Source of the DNA: Gemmatimonadales bacterium UBA4456
Lineage (GTDB): Bacteria > Gemmatimonadota > Gemmatimonadetes > Longimicrobiales > Gaopeijiaceae
NCBI GenBank assembly: GCA_002390225.1
Contig: DGOW01000016.1
Coordinates: forward strand, 17,268-34,087
Length of the DNA: 16,820 nucleotides
Reading direction: 5' to 3'
The position numbers were made by a program, and so were the translations under genes. Numbering within the stretch: the first letter of the stretch is position 1; each line of letters starts with the position of its first letter. The notes under the pieces were generated by a model. The model had not been told where the DNA came from. It saw only the letters and a program-made list of their open reading frames with translations, and searched no databases. Below, in pieces: positions 1 to 6,055 of this stretch.

Positions 1-41
1 TTTCTCGCGTCCGAGTCGCCAAAGACCCCAGGGCCGACATC

Positions 42-443
42 ATGGAGTTCAGGGATTGGTACAACGCGCTGCGAAAGCCGTCGTGGACCCCAGAGCCGGA
101 GTTCATTGGGCTCATGTGGCAGATCATCTATCCGATCATCATCGTGACGTTCGGCTTCGTCTTTCTCCAGGCGGTGCGCGGCAATCTTCCCCGGACCGTG
201 GCTCTCGTGTTCGCGATCAACCTCGCGGCGAATCTGGTCTTCACCCCGATCCAGTTCGGACTGCGGAACCTGCCCCTGGCATCGATCGACATCTTGATCA
301 TCTGGGGGACCATCATCTGGATGGTGATGTCAGTCTGGACATTCCACCGATGGATTGCCTTCGCCCAGATCCCTTACTTCGCATGGGTATCGGTTGCGTC
401 TGTCCTTCAACTCTCCATCACGTGGATGAACCGCGGCTCCTAG
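42..443 (+). CDS. TspO/MBR family protein (tryptophan-rich sensory protein), short form
   Basis: Small, very hydrophobic 133-residue protein of the TspO/MBR (peripheral benzodiazepine receptor-like) family. These are inner-membrane proteins that bind porphyrins and related ligands; their bacterial role is mostly sensory or regulatory and poorly defined. Seen: the WYNALRKPSWTP motif near residue 6, which normally follows the first helix; the NLAANLVFTPIQFGLRN block at about 60-76, matching the family's N..W/F.P.FFGLR region; and the terminal PYFAWVSVASVLQLSITWMN block. About four membrane segments can be drawn. Family members usually have 150-170 residues and five helices, so the first helix seems to be missing. 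The frame stays open upstream to the window edge, but those codons (RVRVAKTPGPTD) do not look like a helix. The ATG at 42 is therefore used, although no strong ribosome-binding site is visible. It converges on the minus-strand YbjQ genes. Confidence 0.85.
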   Translation: MEFRDWYNALRKPSWTPEPEFIGLMWQIIYPIIIVTFGFVFLQAVRGNLPRTVALVFAINLAANLVFTPIQFGLRNLPLASIDILIIWGTIIWMVMSVWTFHRWIAFAQIPYFAWVSVASVLQLSITWMNRGS

Positions 444-454
444 GAGCGGTTCTC

Positions 455-472
455 ACGCAGCGCTTTGCGCGT
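455..472. terminator. Possible bidirectional hairpin between convergent genes
   Basis: The 18 bases from 455 can fold into a stem of six G/C-rich pairs with one bulged A and a five-base loop. They lie in the 43-base gap between the stops of the TspO gene (+) and the YbjQ gene (-). Position fits a shared terminator, but there is no clear T-tract on either side, so this is a weak call. Confidence 0.25.
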
Positions 473-486
473 CCCATCTGAGGCGA

Positions 487-993
487 TCAGAGCGGTACTC
501 CGCCTCCAGCCCCGACCTGCTTCCTTGCCCCAGCCCGTAGGGTGACCGCAGTCCCGAATGCCATCACCTCGACCCCGGCTGTACCCTTGGCGTCGCCCCG
601 TGCTCGCGCGAGCGCCGATGTCTCGATGCGTACGTTGATCACCGTGTCGTGACCGTGGTCCCGGGCCCGCTCCTTCATGCGGACGAGCGCCTCACGCCGT
701 GCGCGCTCGAGCAGCGGCTCGAACACACGGATGCGACCTCCGAAGATGCCCTTGATACTGGCGGCGACCCGTTTGAAGTAGTCCTGGGAGATCACCACGT
801 TGCCGACCACTAGATCGCAGCGTTCGACTTCCCAGCCTTCCGGAAGATCCTCTACAGTGATCGCCAGCACATCCCGGGACCCGCTCTCGAGTCGCAGCAG
901 GTCCTCGAAATGACGACGTTCGAGCCAAGTCCCGGTGAGCCATGCGCCAAACATCACGATCGGCGTCATCAGGTACGGCGCGAATTCCCACAT
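487..993 (-). CDS. Membrane-anchored YbjQ/UPF0145 family protein
   Basis: 168-residue protein made of an N-terminal hydrophobic segment (about residues 4-22, MWEFAPYLMTPIVMFGAWLT) followed by a YbjQ/UPF0145 domain at about 36-165. The domain shows the family pattern: a strand and turn near VVGNVVISQDYF, then GGRIRVFEPLLERARREALVRM, then the DTVINVRIET strand and a final VEVMAFGTAV strand. YbjQ proteins form small beta-rich oligomers, often annotated as putative heavy-metal-binding, with no settled function. The added anchor would place the domain at the membrane, probably on the cytoplasmic side. The ATG at 993 shares one base with the stop of the upstream paralog (TAATG), so translation is probably coupled. 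A GAGGG stretch lies about 7-11 bases before the start. The C-terminal tail is Gly-rich and not conserved in the family. Confidence 0.85.
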   Translation of the reverse strand: MWEFAPYLMTPIVMFGAWLTGTWLERRHFEDLLRLESGSRDVLAITVEDLPEGWEVERCDLVVGNVVISQDYFKRVAASIKGIFGGRIRVFEPLLERARREALVRMKERARDHGHDTVINVRIETSALARARGDAKGTAGVEVMAFGTAVTLRAGARKQVGAGGGVPL

Positions 994-1307
994 TACTCGA
1001 CCCTCACGGCGGTCCCGTACGCGAAGAGCTCAGCCGCGCCCTGAGCGACGCTGCTGGTAGCGAAACGAACGTTGACGATCGCGTTTGCTCCCTGCTCTTC
1101 GGCCTGGGAACTCATGCGGCGAATCGCCTCACCACGGGCCTCGACAAGCAACTCCGTGTACCCACGAAGCTCTCCACCGACGACGTTCTTCAGGCCAGCC
1201 ACGATGTCCCGGCCGATGTGTTTCGCTCGAACGGTACTGCCGCTGACCACACCGAAGAACTCGACGGTGGTCTTTCCCGGGATCTCCTGCGTGTTGCTGA
1301 TGAGCAT
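993..1307 (-). CDS. YbjQ/UPF0145 family protein
   Basis: 104-residue protein, the usual length of a stand-alone YbjQ/UPF0145 domain. Recognisable blocks are TVEFFGVVSGSTVRAKHIGRD near the N-terminus, GGELRGYTELLVEARGEAIRRM in the middle, ANAIVNVRFATS, and the closing AELFAYGTAVRVE strand. It has no signal or membrane segment, so it is probably cytosolic. Family function is not established; the name heavy-metal-binding comes from structural annotation. The ATG at 1307 is supported by an AGGA about 8 bases upstream on the minus strand. Its stop overlaps the start of the membrane-anchored paralog by one base, and the two share the same domain, so they look like a tandem duplication that diverged and may act as a hetero-oligomer (inference). 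Confidence 0.88.
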   Translation of the reverse strand: MLISNTQEIPGKTTVEFFGVVSGSTVRAKHIGRDIVAGLKNVVGGELRGYTELLVEARGEAIRRMSSQAEEQGANAIVNVRFATSSVAQGAAELFAYGTAVRVE

Positions 1308-1335
1308 GCGTGGTTCCTGAGTGAAACGGTTTAAC

Positions 1336-1354
1336 CTGACTGGACTCCGGTCAG
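1336..1354. promoter_or_regulatory. 19-base palindrome upstream of the YbjQ pair, possible operator
   Basis: CTGACTGGACTCCGGTCAG reads almost identically on both strands. Arms of nine bases surround one central base, with one T/G mismatch pair at position 6/14. It starts 29 bases upstream of the YbjQ ATG at 1307, within the expected promoter region for the minus-strand pair. That position fits an operator for a dimeric regulator. It could also simply be a hairpin in the tail of the Vps62-like transcript. No promoter boxes are convincing next to it. Confidence 0.35.
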
Positions 1355-1431
1355 AGAGACTAGGTCCCGATCATCGAATCTGCACGGGTCGACCTTCATG
1401 TCTCGCGGAGCACCTCGATTCAGGTGATGAC

Positions 1432-1460
1432 CCGTGCATAGGGGAACACCCCGGTCACGG
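1432..1460 (-). terminator. Hairpin just after the Vps62-like stop codon
   Basis: On the minus strand, five outer pairs (CCGTG/CACGG) and four inner pairs (GGGG/CCCC, four-base loop) are separated by a small 3x4 internal loop. The structure begins about four bases past the TAA at 1464-1466. Its position fits transcription termination or transcript 3'-end protection of the glpD/Vps62-like unit. No U-tract follows, so it is not a textbook intrinsic terminator. Confidence 0.4.
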
Positions 1461-1463
1461 CTC

Positions 1464-2324
1464 TTATCTGCGATGTCGCTTGTACCATGGTCCGAGAGGA
1501 CCGGTCGTCGCCGCGAGCGTGCCGACCCCACCCCACGCACCTGCGAACCGACGCCATGCCTGAACTGAGAGAGACTCGAGACACCGCCACGTCTCCCACG
1601 TCGGACCATCGTCCGTCTCATCACCATGCCCATGTTCGCCAGCAGTCGGATACGAGGCGTGCGACTCCCTGGCTGAATAGACGACCGTTCGGCCCTCGTA
1701 GGTCTCGAGATCATCAACGCCAACCCGACGTGGCCGGCCGTGTGCCGCGAAGTATGCGCCCCGCACTCTGCCGGATCCGTCGAGTACCATGGAGACGTGC
1801 TCCCAGTCGCCCTGATGGCCAAAGAGCGGCACAGCCTGATAGCGCGAATAGCCATAGAAGAACCAGTACGTCAGCAACTGTTCCCCGGATCCGATCGACT
1901 TCCAGTAGTAGTAGGTCGGCACGATTCCGCTAGGGTTTGGCTCGCCCTTCGGCTTCTTCCGAAGATGCTCGATGAAGATGTTTCCCTCATTGCCAGCCCT
2001 CCCATCGAACGGCCTTCGGTTCGTTCCGTCTTCGCGCAGCGCCAGCGTGCCCAACAGGGAGGGCGGCAGACCGACGTAGTCCTGACCCATGAGCGCGCGT
2101 ACAGCGAGCGGCTTCGTCCATTCCCTGGTGCTGACATTCAGGATCGGATGCAGCGGCACGTGCCCTTGCTGCCTCCGGTCGTACATCCGAAGCCGGGAGT
2201 CAGCTATAAACGCCCCGGGCGACATCGGACGAAAGCGGTCCGATGAGTGCAGACGAACAATCGGGGCGTGTTTGAGCGCCAGAGGGCGAAGTTCTTCGGG
2301 TGTCACGCTAGCGTGGCCAGACAT
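1464..2324 (-). CDS. Vps62-related / DUF946-like protein
   Basis: 286-residue protein resembling the Vps62/DUF946 family, named after a yeast vacuolar protein sorting gene and found in plants, fungi and scattered bacteria; its biochemical role is unknown. Typical features seen are the opening APIVRLHSSDRFRPMSPGAFI, a YYYW...LLTYWFFYGYS stretch at about 138-160, the HQGDWEHV motif at 170-177, and VVYSARESHASYP around 214-225 with His222. No signal peptide or membrane helix is evident. The frame is open further upstream, but those codons are the antisense-like tail of the overlapping gene. The ATG at 2324 starts directly before the conserved segment. It overlaps the glpD stop by 17 bases, implying co-transcription and possible translational coupling. 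GAGGAG lies 13 bases upstream, a longer spacing than ideal. A role in lipid or glycerol metabolism would be guessed only from the neighbour. Confidence 0.75.
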   Translation of the reverse strand: MSGHASVTPEELRPLALKHAPIVRLHSSDRFRPMSPGAFIADSRLRMYDRRQQGHVPLHPILNVSTREWTKPLAVRALMGQDYVGLPPSLLGTLALREDGTNRRPFDGRAGNEGNIFIEHLRKKPKGEPNPSGIVPTYYYWKSIGSGEQLLTYWFFYGYSRYQAVPLFGHQGDWEHVSMVLDGSGRVRGAYFAAHGRPRRVGVDDLETYEGRTVVYSARESHASYPTAGEHGHGDETDDGPTWETWRCLESLSVQAWRRFAGAWGGVGTLAATTGPLGPWYKRHRR

Positions 2325-3882
2325 ACCCGCGCGCGATCTCCTCGAAGTCGGCCACTTGGGACTCGATCCACGCTTCGTCGCGATCGAGCTCCCCGGCCAT
2401 GATCTCAGCCACACGCAGCGCAGCCTCGATCGCGGCGCGGGCATCGAAGATGAGCGCCCTGTTCCGGCGAGAGAGCACGTCGTCTACCGTGCGGGCCATC
2501 TCCTCACGACACGCCCAGACGACCTCGGCGGGCGTCAGGCCGAGCCGCTCGTGAACGGGGTCACCCATGCCCGGAGCGGACCTCATGAGCTCCTGGATCT
2601 TGGGTGCATCGGACCCGTACACAGCGAGCCGTCCAAAGCGTTCGGCATTGAGGTGGTACCCGTGCATCCGCAGTTCTTGCGTCGCGCACTCGACCGGATC
2701 GAGGTCGCCAAGCGTCTGCGCCGCATCAACGGCGTCCTTACCCATCTTCCGGTACGTGGTCCACTTACCTCCGGCGATGGTCACCAGCCCCGAGTTACTG
2801 ATCCGGATCGCGTGCTCTCGTGAAATCTCGGCAGTCTCGTCGGCGTCAGCTTCAGCAACGAGCGGCCTGATCCCGACGAAGACGCTCAGCACATCCTCCG
2901 GCGCCGGGTCGCGTGTCAGGTACCGTGCCGCATGCTCGAGGAGGAACTCGATCTCTTCGTCGAGCGGTAACGGTTCGAGTTCGATCTGATCGATCGGCGT
3001 ATCCGTCGTCCCCACCAGTACGCAATCGTGCCAGGGAATCGCGAACAACACGCGGTCGTCGTCGGTCTTTGGCACCATGATCGCCGAAGAGCCCGGCAGG
3101 AAGGCTCGATCCAGCACGATGTGCACACCCTGGCTGGGCTGGATCGTCGACTGCACTTCTGAGTTATCCATTCGGCGGACACCATCGGTCCATGCCCCAG
3201 TCGCGTTGATGACGACCTTGGACTCCACCTGAAACGTTGTGTCGGACTCGGCGTCCCGAACCGTGACGCCATCGACGAATCCATCGTCACCTTTCGAGAC
3301 GGAAACCACCGGGCAGTAGTTGAGCAGAACCGCGCCCTGTTCCCACGCCGTCATCGCCATGTGTACCAACAGGCGTGCGTCATCGAACTGGCCGTCATGG
3401 TAGACGACCCCGCCCCGGAGGCCTTCGGTCTCAAGAGTCGGGAGCCGTTCGATCGTCTCCTCGACCGAGAGATTCTTCGAGTGGCCGAAGCCGTACCGAC
3501 CAGCAAGCACGTCGTACACCCGCATGCCGACCCCGTAAAAGGGAGCCTCCCACCACTGGTAGTTCGGTACCACGAACGGCAGGTCATTCACAAGGTGAGG
3601 GGCATTGTTCCGAAGGATCCCGCGCTCACGCAGCGCCTCTATGACCAGCGGGATATTGCCCTGCTGCAGGTAACGCACCCCGCCGTGCACCAGCTTCGTG
3701 GATCGGCTGGAGGTGCCCTTCCCGAAATCGCTCAACTCGAAAAGCGCGACGTCGTATCCCCGTGCGGCGGCATCTACGGAGATCCCTATCCCTGTAGCCC
3801 CCCCGCCAATGACCACGATGTCCCAGGGCTGCCCCTCCGCGGCGCGTTCGTTGAGGCGCCGTAGCATCTCGGATCGGTTCAT
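2308..3882 (-). CDS. glpD: FAD-dependent glycerol-3-phosphate dehydrogenase
   Basis: 524-residue flavoprotein, the usual size for bacterial GlpD. It oxidises sn-glycerol-3-phosphate to dihydroxyacetone phosphate and passes electrons to the quinone pool from the inner face of the cytoplasmic membrane, linking glycerol and phospholipid breakdown to glycolysis and respiration. Seen: the dinucleotide-binding GGGATG motif at 26-31 after a short leader, then GKGTSSRSTKLVHGGVRYL at about 54-72, the family signature for FAD and substrate binding. Later come NATGAW near 230, an IAGGKWTTYRKM block near 370, and a C-terminal helical cap (from about 440) with EVVWACREEMARTVDDVLSRR. No glycerol kinase or facilitator is nearby. 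The start at 3882 is the only ATG before the FAD motif; no good ribosome-binding site is visible. It is the first gene of a likely two-gene unit with the Vps62-like gene. Confidence 0.95.
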   Translation of the reverse strand: MNRSEMLRRLNERAAEGQPWDIVVIGGGATGIGISVDAAARGYDVALFELSDFGKGTSSRSTKLVHGGVRYLQQGNIPLVIEALRERGILRNNAPHLVNDLPFVVPNYQWWEAPFYGVGMRVYDVLAGRYGFGHSKNLSVEETIERLPTLETEGLRGGVVYHDGQFDDARLLVHMAMTAWEQGAVLLNYCPVVSVSKGDDGFVDGVTVRDAESDTTFQVESKVVINATGAWTDGVRRMDNSEVQSTIQPSQGVHIVLDRAFLPGSSAIMVPKTDDDRVLFAIPWHDCVLVGTTDTPIDQIELEPLPLDEEIEFLLEHAARYLTRDPAPEDVLSVFVGIRPLVAEADADETAEISREHAIRISNSGLVTIAGGKWTTYRKMGKDAVDAAQTLGDLDPVECATQELRMHGYHLNAERFGRLAVYGSDAPKIQELMRSAPGMGDPVHERLGLTPAEVVWACREEMARTVDDVLSRRNRALIFDARAAIEAALRVAEIMAGELDRDEAWIESQVADFEEIARGYVWPR

Positions 3883-4112
3883 GTCGAATCGCGGAGTCAG
3901 GAGTAACGCTACCGGGTCGTCCCTTGAACATATTGATGTGCGGCCCGGGGCCTCACCTCTCCATCCCGTACGAAGAGGGTATCGCCAGCCTCACGCGACG
4001 CGACATCACGGCAGTTCGCATCTCGACGACCGCAGCCTAGATTACCGCGCACAAAACGAGGAACAACGAGGCCACGCGCCTCTGCCATCATCCCGCTCAA
4101 CGCGACGCTATC

Positions 4113-4238
4113 ATGGCAAGAATGCAGCCTCAGATTGAGCAAATGCAGCAGATTGCAGAATCAGGAACGGTGGAAACGGTCTACCGAGTGACGTCCATCT
4201 CAGTCAACGACAATTTGCCAGCAAGCCTCTTTAACTAG
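4113..4238 (+). CDS. 41-residue ORF, small protein or gene remnant
   Basis: An ATG-started frame of 41 codons ending in TAG. The product begins MARMQPQIEQMQQIAES and continues with VETVYRVTSISVND and a final NLPASLFN. It reads like genuine protein (a Gln/Met-rich helix, then a beta-type stretch), and its G+C is about 48 percent by hand count, lower than the neighbouring genes. The ending loosely recalls the C-terminal part of exported LolA-like or DUF4412-like proteins, which often have a VTSI...LPxSLF-type segment. That resemblance is from memory and weak. No ribosome-binding site is seen, and the frame is open upstream to a TAG at 4038-4040. It could be the tail of a lost gene, a true small protein, or chance. 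Confidence 0.3.
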   Translation: MARMQPQIEQMQQIAESGTVETVYRVTSISVNDNLPASLFN

Positions 4239-4260
4239 CGTTCGTCGGGATGGGAAAGGA

Positions 4261-4280
4261 TCTAGCCGGCCCGAGCTAGA
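4261..4280. promoter_or_regulatory. Inverted repeat TCTAGC-N8-GCTAGA upstream of the Rieske gene
   Basis: Two perfect six-base arms separated by eight bases lie 84 bases before the Rieske ATG at 4364. The spacing resembles operator half-sites for a dimeric regulator. It could also be a weak hairpin terminating whatever is transcribed through the small ORF, since AAAA follows the right arm. No regulator gene lies in the window. Confidence 0.3.
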
Positions 4281-4363
4281 AAAGATGTATCAACAGGTAT
4301 TTTCTAATGCTTGATCGGGCTTCGTACGCCCGCTCAGGACAACTGCCCAGTCGCCGAAACGCC

Positions 4364-5464
4364 ATGTCCTCACGCACCGCTTTCGAAGCCAAGACGCTCG
4401 CTCGCCGCTACTACGTCGACGACGACGTGTACCAACAGGAAACCGAGCGCATCTTCTTCGACCGCTGGCTGTTCGTCGGCCGTGCATCGGCCATCGCGAA
4501 ACCCGGGGCGTACGTGCTTTTCGAGGTGGACACGGAGAGCATCATCGTGCTGCGAGACCATGAGGGCTCGATCCACGCGCACCACAACGTGTGCCGTCAC
4601 CGAGGTACCAGGCTCGTAACCGAGCCCGAAGGCACGTTCCCGAAGTCGATCCAGTGCGGCTACCACGCATGGACCTACGCGCTGAGTGGAGCGTTGACCG
4701 GCGCGCCCTTCATGGACGAAGTCGAGTCCTTCTGCAAAGAGAATTATCCACTACACCCCGTCGCAGTAGCAGAGTGGGAAGGCTGCGTCTTCGTGAATCT
4801 GTCGGACGCACCAGAACCGTTCGAGGAAGCGTTCGCCCCGATCACCGACAAGTTCACCCGTTGGGACCTGCCCGATCTGGAGATCGCTCACAGGATCGTC
4901 TACGACATCCCGGTGAACTGGAAGCTCGTCTTCCAGAACTACTCCGAGTGCTACCACTGCCCCGCGTTACACCCTGCCCTCAATCGGCTGACTCCGTTCC
5001 GGAACGCATGGAACGACCTCGAGGAGGGTCCGCTCCTGGGAGGGCCCATGAAGATGGAAATCGAGGGCGGCAGCATGACGATGAACGGACAGCGGTGTGC
5101 GGCACCGCTGGGCACGCTCGAGGGTGAAGACCTGAACTTCGTGCGGTACTACACGATCTTCCCGAATCTGCTGCTCAGTCTGCAGCCGGACTATGTGCTC
5201 ACACATCGGATCGACCGGATGGCTACGGATCGCACCCGAATCGTTTGTGACTGGCTGTTCCACCCCGACGCGATGGCTGCTGCGGACTTTGATCCCACGC
5301 CGGCCATCGAATTCTGGAACATGACCAACGAACAGGACTGGATGGTAAGCCGCCTGTCGCAGCAGGGCGTTTCGTCACGCGCGTACACACCGGGCCCGTA
5401 CGCAGAGTTGGAGAGCATGATCGCCGCGTGGGACCGTGAGTACCTGCGGGTACTGGAGGGCTGA
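4364..5464 (+). CDS. Rieske non-heme iron oxygenase, alpha subunit (choline monooxygenase/GbcA/CntA-like)
   Basis: 366-residue oxygenase component that uses O2 and electrons from a partner reductase to hydroxylate or demethylate an organic substrate. Seen: a Rieske [2Fe-2S] site with Cys77-x-His79 (CRHRG) and Cys98-x2-His101 (CGYHAWTY). A catalytic domain follows with NWKLVFQNYSECYHCPALHP, which supplies His198 and His203, and a likely third iron ligand Asp325 in NEQDW. The residue bridging the two metal sites is Glu195 rather than the usual Asp, as in choline monooxygenase, glycine-betaine demethylase and carnitine monooxygenase. The C-terminal SSRAYTPGPY also fits that group. A quaternary-amine substrate is thus plausible but unproven. 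No ferredoxin or reductase gene is adjacent. An in-frame ATG at 4307 would add 19 unconserved residues; the ATG at 4364 directly precedes the conserved start. Neither has a clear ribosome-binding site. Confidence 0.9.
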   Translation: MSSRTAFEAKTLARRYYVDDDVYQQETERIFFDRWLFVGRASAIAKPGAYVLFEVDTESIIVLRDHEGSIHAHHNVCRHRGTRLVTEPEGTFPKSIQCGYHAWTYALSGALTGAPFMDEVESFCKENYPLHPVAVAEWEGCVFVNLSDAPEPFEEAFAPITDKFTRWDLPDLEIAHRIVYDIPVNWKLVFQNYSECYHCPALHPALNRLTPFRNAWNDLEEGPLLGGPMKMEIEGGSMTMNGQRCAAPLGTLEGEDLNFVRYYTIFPNLLLSLQPDYVLTHRIDRMATDRTRIVCDWLFHPDAMAAADFDPTPAIEFWNMTNEQDWMVSRLSQQGVSSRAYTPGPYAELESMIAAWDREYLRVLEG

Positions 5465-5578
5465 AGGTTCGATAATGGCGCTGGTCTGCTGCCACGACGA
5501 CCCTGAGACCGCAGGAATAGCATCCCTACCGAGCCGTTCAGCCCACGGCCCCACCTCTGGCGAGAAGCCTGCTGTCCC

Positions 5579-6055
5579 ATGCCCAAAGACGCCGAACTTC
5601 GCGACCACCTCGTCCGTCTTCTCACCGCTCCCTGGGCACACATCACTGCCGAGGCAGCTCTCGACGGGATCCCGGCGGAGCATCGTGGCGCGAGGCCGCA
5701 CGGGCACGTGCACACGATCTGGCAGTTGGTCGAGCACCTGAGGATCTGCCAGGACGACCTGGTTAAATACAGCCAGTCCGCTGACCACGAGTCTCCACAA
5801 TTCCCCGACGGATACTGGCCCTCGGAGGTAGTGCCTCCCTCTGAAGAAGCCTGGGCTGCGAGTCTGGCCGGGTTCTCTGAGGGACTTCAGAGGATGGTCA
5901 CACTGGTTCAAGACCCTGCGTGCGACCTCTTCGCAGACCTTCCCTGGAGTTCAGAGGGGCACACGGTTCTGCGCGAGGTGATGATCCTCGCGGATCACAA
6001 TGCCTATCATGCAGGCCAGATCATGCAGCTCAGAAAAGCCTTGAGCACGGCTTAG
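5579..6055 (+). CDS. DinB family protein
   Basis: 158-residue member of the DinB/YfiT-like superfamily: four-helix bundles that carry one metal ion on three histidines and include thiol transferases and damage-inducible proteins of unknown function. The expected ligands are visible as His53 in TIWQLVEHL and His140 and His144 in LADHNAYHAGQIMQLRKAL. The final helix is the best family signature. It is probably a cytosolic enzyme using a low-molecular-weight thiol, but the substrate cannot be read from sequence. It lies 114 bases after the Rieske gene on the same strand and could share its transcript. The gap contains nothing recognisable. Its last four bases overlap the 3' end of the dioxygenase pseudogene on the other strand. 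The ATG at 5579 has only a weak purine-rich stretch upstream. Confidence 0.88.
   Translation: MPKDAELRDHLVRLLTAPWAHITAEAALDGIPAEHRGARPHGHVHTIWQLVEHLRICQDDLVKYSQSADHESPQFPDGYWPSEVVPPSEEAWAASLAGFSEGLQRMVTLVQDPACDLFADLPWSSEGHTVLREVMILADHNAYHAGQIMQLRKALSTA

Larger units (their letters stand above)
3883..4363. other. Divergent intergenic region between glpD and the Rieske gene
   Basis: A 481-base gap between the divergent starts of glpD and the Rieske oxygenase, so promoters for both should lie here. The left half (3883-4110) looks like the rest of the genome in base composition and holds only short frames without protein-like features. From about 4110 to 4310 the DNA is visibly AT-richer and contains a 41-codon ORF and an inverted repeat, listed separately. 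A TCTAAT at 4303-4308 resembles a -10 box, but no matching -35 box is found, so I do not call a promoter. Confidence 0.5.

Noticed and set aside
3909..4142. 77-codon minus-strand frame upstream of glpD
   Set aside because: Arg-rich with no motif, no ribosome-binding site, and antisense to the protein-like small ORF at its right end; likely chance.
4307..4363. Earlier ATG for the Rieske oxygenase
   Set aside because: It adds 19 unconserved residues, has no ribosome-binding site and lies in the AT-richer patch that probably belongs to the promoter region. It remains possible.
5477..5578. Short plus-strand frame between the Rieske and DinB genes
   Set aside because: Low-complexity Pro/Ser/Thr-rich product that runs into DinB in another frame; no support as a gene.
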